In this document: positions 38,411 to 47,667 of the stretch, piece after piece
How the letters are laid out: every line of letters begins with the position of its first letter
Position numbering within the stretch: the stretch's first letter is position 1
Origin: Saprospiraceae bacterium
GTDB taxonomy: Bacteria; Bacteroidota; Bacteroidia; Chitinophagales; Saprospiraceae
Direction of reading: 5' to 3'
DNA: 64,000 nucleotides
Assembly (NCBI GenBank): GCA_022448945.1
Contig: JAKVCV010000001.1
Span: forward strand, 468,792-532,791
The notes under the pieces: model-generated
Databases searched by the model: none
What the model was told of the DNA's origin: nothing
Seen by the model: only the letters and a program-made list of their open reading frames with translations
Position numbers and translations under genes: made by a program

Positions 38411-38432
38411 AATTATCTTTGCTATTTTTGAT

Positions 38433-39200
38433 TTAATCTAAAAATGACGTTAATGGGCTACTTGCTTTTGCATGGTTATAGGGGCTGGCCAAACGTGCTT
38501 CATATGCCATTCTTCCTGCCCATACACCTAGTTTAAATGCTTTTGCCATTTCTATAGGGTTGTCAGATACGGCTATTGCAGTATTGACTAAAACAGCATC
38601 GGCACCTAGTTCCATTGCTTTTGCTGCATCTGAAGGACTTCCAATTCCAGCATCAACGATTACTGGCACTTTACTTTGTTCAATTATAATTTCTAGAAAA
38701 TCAATTGTTTTAAGCCCCTTATTACTTCCAATTGTAGAACCTAAAGGCATCACAGCTTGAGTTCCTACCTCTTCAAGGCGTTTGCATAGTACGGGGTCTG
38801 CATGAATATATGGAAGGACTACAAAACCTAGTTTAACAAGTTCTTCTGCTGCATTTAATGTTTCTATAGGATCTGGCATTAAATATTTAGGGTCTGGATG
38901 AATTTCTAACTTTAACCAATTTGTTTCAAGAGCTTCCCGTGCCAGTTGAGCAGCAAACACAGCTTCTTTGGCAGTTCTAGCACCAGAAGTATTAGGTAAG
39001 AGATGTATATGGGAATGATTTAAATGAACTAGTATATCATCATCCACATTATTGATTTCTACCCGTTTTAAAGCTACTGTAACCAATTCAGAATCAGATG
39101 CAAGTATCGCATCACGCATTAGTGTACTAGAAGAAAACTTGCCAGTGCCTGTAAATAATCTTGAATCAAATGTTTTATCAGCTATTTTTAGTGGTTGCAT
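38433..39200 (-). CDS. thiG: Thiazole synthase
   Basis: Forms the thiazole phosphate moiety of thiamine from 1-deoxyxylulose 5-phosphate with sulfur delivered by ThiS. Family blocks are [21 protein letters not shown] near residue 45, [48 protein letters not shown] and NPIEMAKAF. Length is 255 residues. thiS, thiF, thiH/thiO and thiC are not adjacent, and no TPP riboswitch was seen upstream. It lies 11 bp after a lipoprotein gene and 22 bp before ggt in one apparent transcript. Confidence 0.95.
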   Translation of the reverse strand: MQPLKIADKTFDSRLFTGTGKFSSSTLMRDAILASDSELVTVALKRVEINNVDDDILVHLNHSHIHLLPNTSGARTAKEAVFAAQLAREALETNWLKLEIHPDPKYLMPDPIETLNAAEELVKLGFVVLPYIHADPVLCKRLEEVGTQAVMPLGSTIGSNKGLKTIDFLEIIIEQSKVPVIVDAGIGSPSDAAKAMELGADAVLVNTAIAVSDNPIEMAKAFKLGVWAGRMAYEARLASPYNHAKASSPLTSFLD

Positions 39201-39211
39201 GCTTATGATAG

Positions 39212-40036
39212 TTATTCGTTATTGTTGTAATCCTCAAGTTTAGAAAAAACAATTTTCTTGTTGTTGGTTTGTAAAACAAGTTTTTCAGCTACTATTTTAT
39301 AGGATATTCTACCTTGAAGGTTAAGCATTAATAATTCCCCTTCCTTGCTATCACAACATTTACGGGTACACCCCATATTACTAGAAGGAAGTTCAATTAT
39401 AAATTTATTTTCATCAATAGTATAGCTGTTATGACAGTTGTTGACATCTAGCTTTAGCCTTATTCTTTCATTTTCAAAAATTAGAATATATTCTTTTTCA
39501 AACTTAATTTCTTTATTTCCTTTTAAATAGGTATAACTATTAGCAATCCATTCTGTACCTATTATAGTTTTATTATAAGCTTTAAGATCTATAGAGCCTA
39601 AAGAATTAGAAATCATAAGTTTCTTATTATCGATTCTATAGTTCAATTTTCCCTGCTGAAGCAATTTTGTCAATAGTAAAGCCTCGTTACTATCACAACA
39701 TTTTTCAGTACACATTGGAGCTTCTTTGATATTAATAAAATTGTTTGAGATACTACAGGAAAATCCACAATTGTTGACATCTAAACTAAGCCCGATAGAG
39801 TTTTCTTCAATATTAAATAAGTAATAACTATTTAATTCATATGATTTTCCTTCAAACGTAAAATTTGTAATATGCCAAGGCGTTTCTAGGAGTTTTGTCT
39901 TATTAGTAATGGTATTATTTTCACCGGTTATATTTCCTTTGTCATTGTTGTTGCTCAAATTATTTGTTTTATTGTTGCAGGAAAAAGCAATTATGCAAAG
40001 CAGAAAAAGGAAAGTGCTAAATTTATGAATACACAT
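39212..40036 (-). CDS. Lipoprotein with two META/HslJ-like domains
   Basis: A 274-residue lipoprotein (lipobox IAFSC). Two homologous domains of about 100 residues follow: the first carries [13 protein letters not shown] and [18 protein letters not shown], and the second [19 protein letters not shown] and [18 protein letters not shown]. The NNC ... C-x(3)-CC arrangement of both halves suggests paired disulfides in an HslJ/META-type beta fold. It is the first gene of the unit with thiG and ggt, behind a strong promoter at 40085-40116. Function unknown; HslJ-like proteins are linked to the outer membrane and to stress, by family analogy only. Confidence 0.8.
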   Translation of the reverse strand: MCIHKFSTFLFLLCIIAFSCNNKTNNLSNNNDKGNITGENNTITNKTKLLETPWHITNFTFEGKSYELNSYYLFNIEENSIGLSLDVNNCGFSCSISNNFINIKEAPMCTEKCCDSNEALLLTKLLQQGKLNYRIDNKKLMISNSLGSIDLKAYNKTIIGTEWIANSYTYLKGNKEIKFEKEYILIFENERIRLKLDVNNCHNSYTIDENKFIIELPSSNMGCTRKCCDSKEGELLMLNLQGRISYKIVAEKLVLQTNNKKIVFSKLEDYNNNE

Positions 40037-40084
40037 AATTAAAAAGTCAATTATTTATTATTAGAACAGAAAATGTATAATCAC

Positions 40085-40116
40085 CAAAGTTAACTTTGTT
40101 GAGTGGTTATAACAAA
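40085..40116 (-). promoter_or_regulatory. Strong Bacteroidota promoter with palindrome
   Basis: On the minus strand TTTG (40116-40113), a 20 bp spacer and TAACTTTG (40092-40085) match the consensus exactly. The -7 element is embedded in a perfect 14 bp palindrome CAAAGTTAACTTTG (40085-40098), which could be an operator. The start codon at 40036 is 49 bp downstream. Confidence 0.75.
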
Positions 40117-40190
40117 TATTCTCTCCTAGATTTTATCTATTAGTAATAATGTATTATTTCGTAGAGTATTTTGTTAACTTTTTTTAAAGA

Positions 40191-40227
40191 AAAAGAGACT
40201 ACATTATAAAATAAGGCAGTCTCTTTT
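40191..40227 (-). terminator. Rho-independent terminator after queA
   Basis: AAAAGAGACT (40191-40200) pairs with AGTCTCTTTT (40218-40227) around a 17-base loop. On the minus strand the stem is followed by a run of T residues. It lies about 40 bp beyond the queA stop. Confidence 0.75.
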
Positions 40228-40265
40228 AATTGATTTTTATTTTAAGGAAATTTCCTATTTGCAAT

Positions 40266-41324
40266 TTATATAATCAACATAGAATCACCGTAACTGAAGA
40301 ATCGATATTTCTCATCTATTGCTGTTTGGTAAGCTTCCATCATTAGTTCATAACCGCCAAAAGCACAAACCATAATAGCAAGGCTTGATTTTGGTAAGTG
40401 GAAATTAGTGATCATACTATCAGCGATCGAAAAATTATAAGGAGGGAAAATAAATTTATTTGTCCATCCCTCAGCAGGCTTTAGGTGTTCTATTGCAGAT
40501 ACAGCAGATTCTACAGAGCGCATAGTAGTCGTTCCTACAGCACAGCGTCTTTTGCGTTCCTTAATAGTATTATTAACAATATCGCAAGTGTTCTGACTGA
40601 TTTTGAAATATTCTGCGTCCATTTTATGCTTGGATAGGTCTTCAACTTCAATATGTCTAAAAGTTCCTAAGCCAACATGTAATGTTACTGTTGCAAAATT
40701 GATACCTTTAATCTCCAATCGTTTCATCACTTCTTTACTCATATGCAATCCAGCAGTAGGAGCAGCTACTGCACCTACTTCAGTAGCATAGATTGTTTGG
40801 TAACGCATTTTGTCAAGCTCTTCAGCATCTCTTTTTATGTATTTAGGAAGTGGTGTATGGCCTAATTTATCAAGATGCAATTTAAATTCAGCATCATTCC
40901 CATCGTATAAAAAACGAATCGTTCTTCCTCTTGAAGTGGTATTGTCAACAACTTCTGCTACTAATATTTCTGCACCATTTTCATCATTAAAATATAATTT
41001 ATTCCCAACCCGAATTTTTCGTGCAGGATCAACCAGTACATCCCAAAGTTTTGTTTCAGAATTGAGTTCGCGTAGAAGGAAAACTTCAATTCTTGCTCCT
41101 GTTTTTTCTTTTTGGCCATAAAGTCTGGCAGGAAAAACTTTAGTGTTGTTTAATATGAAAGTGTCCCCCTCATCAAAAAAGTTTATAACATCTTTGAATA
41201 TGTGATGTTCAATTGTTCCTTTAGACCTATCAACAACCATCATACGGGATTCATCTCTACGATCAGTTGGATATTCAGCGATTAAATTTTCAGGTAAATT
41301 AAAGTTAAACTGTGATAATTTCAT
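40266..41324 (-). CDS. queA: S-adenosylmethionine:tRNA ribosyltransferase-isomerase
   Basis: Adds the epoxycyclopentane ring to preQ1 in tRNA to give epoxyqueuosine. Family blocks include [16 protein letters not shown] near the N-terminus, [30 protein letters not shown] (about residue 185), [14 protein letters not shown] and [17 protein letters not shown] near the C-terminus. The length of 352 residues is normal. A minus-strand TATATTTG element at 41410-41417 is a likely -7 for it, without a clear -33 partner. The gene has its own terminator at 40191-40227. Confidence 0.97.
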   Translation of the reverse strand: MKLSQFNFNLPENLIAEYPTDRRDESRMMVVDRSKGTIEHHIFKDVINFFDEGDTFILNNTKVFPARLYGQKEKTGARIEVFLLRELNSETKLWDVLVDPARKIRVGNKLYFNDENGAEILVAEVVDNTTSRGRTIRFLYDGNDAEFKLHLDKLGHTPLPKYIKRDAEELDKMRYQTIYATEVGAVAAPTAGLHMSKEVMKRLEIKGINFATVTLHVGLGTFRHIEVEDLSKHKMDAEYFKISQNTCDIVNNTIKERKRRCAVGTTTMRSVESAVSAIEHLKPAEGWTNKFIFPPYNFSIADSMITNFHLPKSSLAIMVCAFGGYELMMEAYQTAIDEKYRFFSYGDSMLII

Positions 41325-41609
41325 TTCTATTTATAGATAGATTGTTTAAAATCAAGGCTTTATAATGTTGACTACAAAGTTGCAGGTCACCTTGGGTTTA
41401 GCAATAGCACAAATATATAAATTCTTATAGGATTAGTGTTACCTTTGAGCGTAAATAGTCTATTTTTTTTATTTTTTTTCATTTATTTATTAAAAGAATA
41501 ATTGTAGTTCTTAAATTCAATATTGCAATTAATTGATGCAATATTTTAGAACTTTATAGTTTATCAAATTAATTATATAATTTCAGCAAACAATCATTAA
41601 TGAATTCTT

Positions 41610-42071
41610 ATGATGATAAATATTAACTTATTGCAATATAATAAGTCATTACAAATTGAAAGTCGTGAATCACAAAATTATATTTTTGATTTTATTCGAA
41701 AAAAATTTCTTGTTTTAACCCCTGAAGAAATTGTAAGACAGCTTATGATTCACTTTTTGATTAATGAAAAAGGGTATCCAAAAAACAAAATACGGGTAGA
41801 AAAGGGTTTGCAATTTAATAATATGAATAAAAGATGTGATATATTAATATACGACTTAAATTTCAACCCATTGGTACTTGTTGAATGTAAATCAGCTAAG
41901 GTGAAGATAGATCAAAAGGTTTTTGAACAAATTGCAACTTATAATATGACTTTTAAAGTGCCTTACTTATTGGTCACTAATGGCCCTCTTAACTATTGTT
42001 CTTTTATAAATCATAAGGAAAAAAAATTTAAATTTCTTGAAGAAATACCTGAATATTATTCAATATGTTAA
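41610..42071 (+). CDS. Orphan HsdR-N-type nuclease-fold protein
   Basis: A 153-residue protein matching the HSDR_N_2 (type I restriction enzyme R, N-terminal) domain. The PD-(D/E)xK core is visible as KRCDILIYD...PLVLVECKSAK, with EEIVRQLMIHFLINEKGYPK as the N-terminal helical block and VPYLLVTNGPLNYC as the later strand. The helicase, specificity and methylase subunits are absent, so it is not a type I restriction system. Such stand-alone proteins are common in Bacteroidota and their role is unknown. Two ATG codons (41610, 41613) are adjacent and either could start it. Confidence 0.85.
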   Translation: MMININLLQYNKSLQIESRESQNYIFDFIRKKFLVLTPEEIVRQLMIHFLINEKGYPKNKIRVEKGLQFNNMNKRCDILIYDLNFNPLVLVECKSAKVKIDQKVFEQIATYNMTFKVPYLLVTNGPLNYCSFINHKEKKFKFLEEIPEYYSIC

Positions 42072-42235
42072 TTGTATTTTTTAATTCCATTCATACACCA
42101 TAATATTGGTTATTTTATTTAAAAATTATTATAGATAAAGGCAGATTATAAACAACAAATTTCTTACATTAGCCCCTGAATAGACTAATTAGTATATTGG
42201 AAATTTTAGACTCTTTATAAAACTATTTAATTATC

Positions 42236-44413
42236 ATGAACAGTAGATTTAATGCTTTGGATTTGTTATCAACCAGAGAAAATATACAAACAAGTACGCT
42301 GACTTCAAGAGTTCCAGAAATATTTGGATGTAATGTCTTTAACGATGTTTCGATAGAAAGATATCTTGCACCAAAATTGTACAAGGAATTTAAGCTTGTT
42401 ACTGAAACAGGATCTAGTTTAAGCAGAGATCTTGCTGATCATGTAGCTGAGGCCATGAAAAAATGGGCATTGGAAAAGGGGGTAACACATTATGCGCACT
42501 GGTTTCAACCTTTAACAGGTCGTACAGCAGAAAAACATGATTCTTTTTTTACATTAAATTCTAATGGTGAAGCGATAGAGGAATTTACAGGCAATGAATT
42601 AGTACAACAAGAACCAGATGGTTCCAGTTTTCCTGGTGGTGGCTTACGTTCTACTTTTGAAGCTAGGGGTTATACCGCTTGGGATCCTACTTCGCCGGCT
42701 TTTATTTTGGATATTTTCAATCAAAAGACGCTTTGTATTCCAACAATTTTTGTAACCTATGGAGGTCAGGCTTTAGATTATAAATTACCTTTATTAAAGT
42801 CGCAAAGTTATTTGGAAAAATCTGCGATTGATGTATGTAAACTTTTTGATGAGAACATAAAGAAAATTTTTGTTACACTTGGTTGGGAACAAGAATTTTT
42901 TCTTGTTGATGAAGCTTTGTTTAATGTCCGTCCTGATTTGATCATGACAGGTCGTACCTTATTAGGTCGTCTTGCTCCTAAGGGACAACAGTTGGATGAC
43001 CATTATTTTGGATCTATTCCAGAAAGAGTTTACGCATATATGACAGACCTTGAACAAGAATGTTATAAACTAGGTATACCTTTGCGTACTAGACATAATG
43101 AAGTGGCCCCTTCTCAATATGAATTTGCGCCTATTTATGAGGATGTAAATGTTGCAGTAGATCATAATCAATTGTTAATGGATTTGATGGAAAGGGTCGC
43201 TATCAGGCATAAGCTAAGGGTTCTTTTTCATGAAAAACCCTATGCTGGTATCAATGGTTCTGGAAAACATAATAATTGGTCAGTAGCGACCAATACAGGA
43301 AAAAATTTACTTTCCCCGGGTAAAGATCCAGGAAAAAATCTACAGTTTCTGACCTTTTTTGTTAATACCATTTATGCTGTTTATAAATATGCTGATATTT
43401 TACGTGCGAGTGTAACCTCTGCTTCTAACGATCATAGGTTGGGTGCTAATGAAGCTCCACCAGCTATAATTTCTGTTTTTGTTGGTGAAGCATTGACAAA
43501 GATTTTGAATGAAATTGAAAAAGGTATAGATGTAACTGATGATGGCGTAAAGCAAGCTTTAAGTTTGTTGAGTAAAATTCCTAATTTACAGTTGGATAAT
43601 ACAGATAGGAATCGTACTTCTCCATTTGCTTTTACAGGTAATAAATTTGAAATTCGTATGGTAGGCTCTACTATGAATTGTGCAGCACCAATGACAATTA
43701 TGAATATGATAGTTGGTAAGCAACTTAAAGAGTTCTCACAAGATGTTCAAATACTAATGGCCAATAATACTACTAAAAATCAAGCAATACTTACTGTTTT
43801 AAAGCATTACATTACAGAATCAAAACCCATTCGTTTTGAAGGTGATGGCTACAGTCAGGATTGGAAAGAGGAAGCTGAGCGTAGAGGATTGGGCAATTAT
43901 GCAGATACCCCAAGAGCTTTAGATGCATTTTCTTCTGATAGCACAAAAGCGCTCTTTGTTGAAACAGGTATTATGTCTGAAGAAGAATTACATGCTCATT
44001 ATGAAGTTCGTTTAGAAGCATATGCATTAAAACTACAGATAGAATCTAGGACAATGGCTGAAATGTGCTTGAATCAAATTATACCTGCTGCTGTTAATTA
44101 CCAAAATTCATTGATTGAAAATATTTTATCTCTTAAAGAATTGAACCTTCAAGAAAAGACATATAGGGCACAATTGGATTTGGTTGAAGATATTTCTAGT
44201 CGTATTACGATTATAAAAGATTGTGCATATAAAATGAAAAAGGAGCGTAAAAAAGCGAATTCGCTTGACACTCGTGATAAAGCTTTTGCGTATTGTGATA
44301 ATATTATCCCTATTATGGAAGAATTACGTACAGCAGCGGATCAATTAGAGCCTTTAATCGATGATGAATTGTGGCCATTAATCAAATATCGGGAAATGCT
44401 TTTTTTAAGATAA
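42236..44413 (+). CDS. glnN: Glutamine synthetase type III
   Basis: Makes glutamine from glutamate and ammonia with ATP. The length of 725 residues and the type III-specific sequence separate it from the roughly 450-residue type I. Motifs are AHWFQPLTG near the N-terminus, RTRHNEVAPSQYEFAPIYE (about residue 285), NGSGKHNNWS and NRTSPFAFTGNKFEIRM. A C-terminal helical extension of about 150 residues, typical for GSIII, is present. No adenylylation partner or PII gene is adjacent. A DUF4296 lipoprotein follows 14 bp after the stop and is likely cotranscribed. Confidence 0.97.
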   Translation: MNSRFNALDLLSTRENIQTSTLTSRVPEIFGCNVFNDVSIERYLAPKLYKEFKLVTETGSSLSRDLADHVAEAMKKWALEKGVTHYAHWFQPLTGRTAEKHDSFFTLNSNGEAIEEFTGNELVQQEPDGSSFPGGGLRSTFEARGYTAWDPTSPAFILDIFNQKTLCIPTIFVTYGGQALDYKLPLLKSQSYLEKSAIDVCKLFDENIKKIFVTLGWEQEFFLVDEALFNVRPDLIMTGRTLLGRLAPKGQQLDDHYFGSIPERVYAYMTDLEQECYKLGIPLRTRHNEVAPSQYEFAPIYEDVNVAVDHNQLLMDLMERVAIRHKLRVLFHEKPYAGINGSGKHNNWSVATNTGKNLLSPGKDPGKNLQFLTFFVNTIYAVYKYADILRASVTSASNDHRLGANEAPPAIISVFVGEALTKILNEIEKGIDVTDDGVKQALSLLSKIPNLQLDNTDRNRTSPFAFTGNKFEIRMVGSTMNCAAPMTIMNMIVGKQLKEFSQDVQILMANNTTKNQAILTVLKHYITESKPIRFEGDGYSQDWKEEAERRGLGNYADTPRALDAFSSDSTKALFVETGIMSEEELHAHYEVRLEAYALKLQIESRTMAEMCLNQIIPAAVNYQNSLIENILSLKELNLQEKTYRAQLDLVEDISSRITIIKDCAYKMKKERKKANSLDTRDKAFAYCDNIIPIMEELRTAADQLEPLIDDELWPLIKYREMLFLR

Positions 44414-44427
44414 TCTAATTTAGTAAT

Positions 44428-44784
44428 ATGCAGAAATATAAAATATTGTGGGTAATAACTATATTTTTTGTCTTAGTTGTGTCTGCATGTTATAAATCTG
44501 TTCCAGTCCAAAAACCTATCTTATCTGAAGAGAAGATTAAAGCTGTATTGAAGGATGTGCATATTGCAGAGGCACTATTGACAGAAACTTCTGATCGACG
44601 TAAAAAAGACAGTCTAGCCCGTTTGTATTATACACAGATTTTACGAATACACAATGTCAGTCCGGAAGATTTCGATCAGAGTATGAATGCATATTTTACA
44701 AGTCCTGGAGTTTTAGATTCCTTATATCAGAAAATAATTTTAGATCTTTCAAAAGAGAAAAAATCTTTTAAAAAGAATAACTAA
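44428..44784 (+). CDS. DUF4296 lipoprotein
   Basis: A 118-residue lipoprotein with lipobox VSAC (Cys21). The mature part matches DUF4296: ILSEEKIKAVLKDVHIAEALL followed by YYTQILRIHNVSPEDFDQSM. This family is restricted to Bacteroidota and lacks a known function. It lies 14 bp after glnN on the same strand. A basic C-terminal tail (KEKKSFKKNN) ends the protein. Confidence 0.85.
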   Translation: MQKYKILWVITIFFVLVVSACYKSVPVQKPILSEEKIKAVLKDVHIAEALLTETSDRRKKDSLARLYYTQILRIHNVSPEDFDQSMNAYFTSPGVLDSLYQKIILDLSKEKKSFKKNN

Positions 44785-44866
44785 TTATATTTAAGTAAGG
44801 TACTATATAAAATAATTTAGCCTCTTGAAGTAATATACCCATTGGTGTTTGGTAACGAGTAATTTT

Positions 44867-46465
44867 TTATTTTTTGATCCTTTCAGCAATCGCTTTAGCA
44901 ACATTTTCACCATCTATTGCTGCAGATACAATCCCTCCAGCATATCCTGCTCCTTCACCACATGGATATAAGCCAATAATATCTTTGTGCATAAAATTTT
45001 CACTATCTCTTGGGATTCTGAAAGGAGCACTAGTGCGACTTTCCGTCCCAACAATTTGAGCATCATTGGTAAAAAAACCTTTTTTCTTTTTGCCAAATTC
45101 AGGAATTGCTTTTTGTAGTTTTTTAACTATCCAAGAGGGGAGTAGCTGATCCATTCTTGCTGAAAACACACCAGGAATATATGAACTTTTAGGTAAATTT
45201 TGTGAAAATTTCCCTTTAGTGAAATCAATCAAACGCTGTGCTGGTGCTTTTTGACTTCCATCTCCGGAATAAAACATAGTTTGTTCTACCTCTTGTTGAA
45301 ATTTGAGGCCATTAAATATAGGGTTTTTTATGCCGCTAAATTCCTTTTTGTTATAATGTTCAAGATCTTCTATTTCTATAGCTACTACTAATCCTGAATT
45401 GGAAAAAGGAGAGTCTCTTCTTGACAATGACATGCCATTAACAACCAATTCGTTTGGGGCTGTTGCAGCAGGGACAATTAACCCGCCGGGGCACATACAA
45501 AATGAGAAGACACCACGTTTTTCAATTTGACAAACAACAGAATAACTTGCCGCAGGAAGATTAATATCACGAATTTTTTGCCCGTATTGTATTTGGTCAA
45601 TTAGCGACTGTGGATGTTCAATCCGAACACCTAAAGCAAAAGGTTTAGCTTCTATTCTTATATTTTTATTGAAAAGTAATGTGTAAATATCTCTAGCAGA
45701 ATGACCGGTGGCAAGAATAGTTGCAGGTGCAAAATATTCAGTTTTATTATTTACAATGACACCTTCTATTTGTCTTTTTCCATTAGAATTGTTCGAAATA
45801 ATTAAATCTGTAACTTTGCTGTTAAAATGTATTTTACCACCATGATTGATTATTGTTTCCCTAATGTTGGCAACAACTTTTGGAAGTTTATTCGAACCGA
45901 TATGAGGATGCGCATCAACCAATATTTCAGAAGTTGCTCCATGTTCAACCAGAAGCCTTAGAATATGTTCTATTTTTCCCCTTTTTTTTGAACGGGTATA
46001 TAATTTGCCATCTGAATAGGTTCCTGCACCACCTTCACCAAAACAGTAGTTAGAATCTGGATTGACAATACCTTCTTGTTGGATAGCTCTTAAATCTCTT
46101 CTACGCGCTTGTACATCTTTGCCTCTGTCGAAAATGATAGGTTTTAAACCCAGTTCTATTAATTGTAATGCAGCAAAATATCCTGCGGGTCCCGCACCAA
46201 CAATAATAACTTCAGGACTACTTTTTATAGTAGCGTAATTATCAAGAATTTTTGGTTTGGGGATAAATTTTTCATTGATATAAGCATCAATTATTAACCG
46301 AAAAACTGGAGACCGACTACGGGCATCAATAGATTTTCGAATAGTAATTATATCAATTAGTTTTTGACTACTCTTTATTTCTAGTTTCTTAAGAACTAAC
46401 TGCTTGATTTTTTCAAAGGAGTCAATATCTTTAGGAGGCAGGCAGATTTCTATACGCTTAACCAT
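44867..46465 (-). CDS. NAD(P)/FAD-dependent dehydrogenase (COG2509 type)
   Basis: A 532-residue flavoprotein of the uncharacterised FAD-dependent dehydrogenase family. A small N-terminal domain (residues 1-80) resembles the Fer2_BFD-independent cap of this group, then the dinucleotide-binding VGAGPAGYFAALQL begins at about residue 92. YCFGEGGAGTYSDGKLYTR, GGKIHFNSKVTDLI, ATGHSARDIYTLL and FCMCPGGLIVPAAT are characteristic of this family, and the C-terminal GAGYAGGIVSAA block completes the FAD site. The reaction is not known. It is isolated from its neighbours. Confidence 0.9.
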   Translation of the reverse strand: MVKRIEICLPPKDIDSFEKIKQLVLKKLEIKSSQKLIDIITIRKSIDARSRSPVFRLIIDAYINEKFIPKPKILDNYATIKSSPEVIIVGAGPAGYFAALQLIELGLKPIIFDRGKDVQARRRDLRAIQQEGIVNPDSNYCFGEGGAGTYSDGKLYTRSKKRGKIEHILRLLVEHGATSEILVDAHPHIGSNKLPKVVANIRETIINHGGKIHFNSKVTDLIISNNSNGKRQIEGVIVNNKTEYFAPATILATGHSARDIYTLLFNKNIRIEAKPFALGVRIEHPQSLIDQIQYGQKIRDINLPAASYSVVCQIEKRGVFSFCMCPGGLIVPAATAPNELVVNGMSLSRRDSPFSNSGLVVAIEIEDLEHYNKKEFSGIKNPIFNGLKFQQEVEQTMFYSGDGSQKAPAQRLIDFTKGKFSQNLPKSSYIPGVFSARMDQLLPSWIVKKLQKAIPEFGKKKKGFFTNDAQIVGTESRTSAPFRIPRDSENFMHKDIIGLYPCGEGAGYAGGIVSAAIDGENVAKAIAERIKK

Positions 46466-46572
46466 CTTTTATATAGTATTAAGAATCCAATGATTCAGCT
46501 AAGGTGCAATTTCAAAGAGTGCAAATAGTTAGTACAATTTAATTGTAGTACTGAATTCAGTAGGTTTATTTA

Positions 46573-46905
46573 TTAATATAGCGTCATGCTTTTATCAATG
46601 TCTCTTGCATAAGCTATAATACCACCATTTAGGCTGTATAAATTTTCTAGGTTGTACTCTTGCTGTAAAAATAAGGTAGCCATGTAACTTCTTTTGCCAC
46701 TTCTACAAACAAGTACAGCCATTTTGTCTGTGGGAATTTTATCAACATTTTGATCTATCAAACCTAATGGGATATTGATTCCTCCTAATGAACATATGTC
46801 TGTTTCATCAGGTTCACGAACATCGATGATTACATAGTTTTCATTGCTGTCCTGCATTTCTTTAAGTTCCTGGACGGTTAATCCCTTTACTTCGTTACTA
46901 TTCAT
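46573..46905 (-). CDS. Rhodanese-like sulfurtransferase
   Basis: A single rhodanese domain of 110 residues. The persulfide-carrying cysteine is Cys67 in LVCRSGKRS, a normal six-residue active-site loop, and VIIDVREPDE is the usual entry strand motif. Such proteins shuttle sulfane sulfur or act as phosphatase-like regulators. There is no fused domain or signal peptide. A promoter lies directly upstream at 46941-46971. Confidence 0.93.
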   Translation of the reverse strand: MNSNEVKGLTVQELKEMQDSNENYVIIDVREPDETDICSLGGINIPLGLIDQNVDKIPTDKMAVLVCRSGKRSYMATLFLQQEYNLENLYSLNGGIIAYARDIDKSMTLY

Positions 46906-46940
46906 GGAAATGTTGTTTTTATTAATAAAACTGATGCTAG

Positions 46941-46971
46941 CAAAATTACTATTTTTAACCTTTTTTACAAA
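46941..46971 (-). promoter_or_regulatory. Bacteroidota promoter of the rhodanese gene
   Basis: On the minus strand TTTG (46971-46968), a 19 bp spacer and TAATTTTG (46948-46941) match the consensus. The start at 46905 is 36 bp downstream. Confidence 0.7.
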
Positions 46972-47045
46972 ATCACTAAGGGAGTGATTGTATTTTATAG
47001 TGAAGATTCGTTATTTTTATATAATGACAGACATAAATAATAATT

Positions 47046-47606
47046 ATGCATACCTTAGAACCACATTATAAATGGAGGATGTATTATATCGCATCTGAAG
47101 ATCAAAATTCTCCCTTTTTTGGCAGAGTATATAGTGAGTTTGAGTTTTCTACAAAAATTTATAATTATTTCATTCATCCTCAATGGGATGATTTTGGATC
47201 AGAAACACTTTATGCAAAAATTTTATATGTCAATTATATTGAAAGATATACTATTATAGAATTAATAGGGGAGTGGAATGATTGTTTGAATAATGATGTT
47301 ATGTTACTTAAACAAGCGATTATTGATAGATTACAGGAACATGGTATTTGCAAATTTATTCTTATAGCGGAGAATGTACTTAATTTTCATGCCTCAGATG
47401 ATTGTTATTATGAAGAATGGTATGAGGATGTAATAGAGGAAGGAGGATGGATTAGTTTTGTAGGATTGCAAGATCATGTTATAGATGAAATGCTAGAATA
47501 TAATATTCAGGATTATGTTAACTTGGGAGAGGATTTTAATATTATTTGGAGGCCTCATAAACCTGAAATAGTTTTTGAAATGCTTGACAATAGGATTGTA
47601 AAATAA
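47046..47606 (+). CDS. Conserved hypothetical protein
   Basis: A 186-residue cytoplasmic protein without a signal or recognised domain. Distinctive features are MHTLEPHYKWRMYYIASEDQNS at the N-terminus, an aromatic-rich first half (YIERYTIIELIGEWND), and an acidic DDCYYEEWYEDVIEEGGW segment near residue 125 followed by VNLGEDFNIIWRPHKPEIVFEM. The alternating alpha/beta pattern suggests a STAS-like or response-type fold, which is weak. A weak -7-like TATTTTTA (47012-47019) with TTG 21 bp upstream precedes it. It has its own terminator. Confidence 0.75.
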   Translation: MHTLEPHYKWRMYYIASEDQNSPFFGRVYSEFEFSTKIYNYFIHPQWDDFGSETLYAKILYVNYIERYTIIELIGEWNDCLNNDVMLLKQAIIDRLQEHGICKFILIAENVLNFHASDDCYYEEWYEDVIEEGGWISFVGLQDHVIDEMLEYNIQDYVNLGEDFNIIWRPHKPEIVFEMLDNRIVK

Positions 47607-47640
47607 AAAAGTTGCAGGATAGAAATCCTGCAACTTTTTT
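47605..47640 (+). terminator. Rho-independent terminator
   Basis: A perfect 10 bp GC-containing stem (47611-47620 with 47625-47634) closes an AGAA loop, and flanking A6 and T6 runs extend the pairing. It immediately follows the stop at 47606 and can act in both directions, serving also the convergent gene. Confidence 0.93.
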
Positions 47641-47667
47641 ATTTTATGTAGAAGAAGATGTTTATGT

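Noticed and set aside
41610-42071. Type I restriction-modification system
   Set aside because: Only the N-terminal R-subunit-type domain exists; no helicase, methylase or specificity gene is present within the window.
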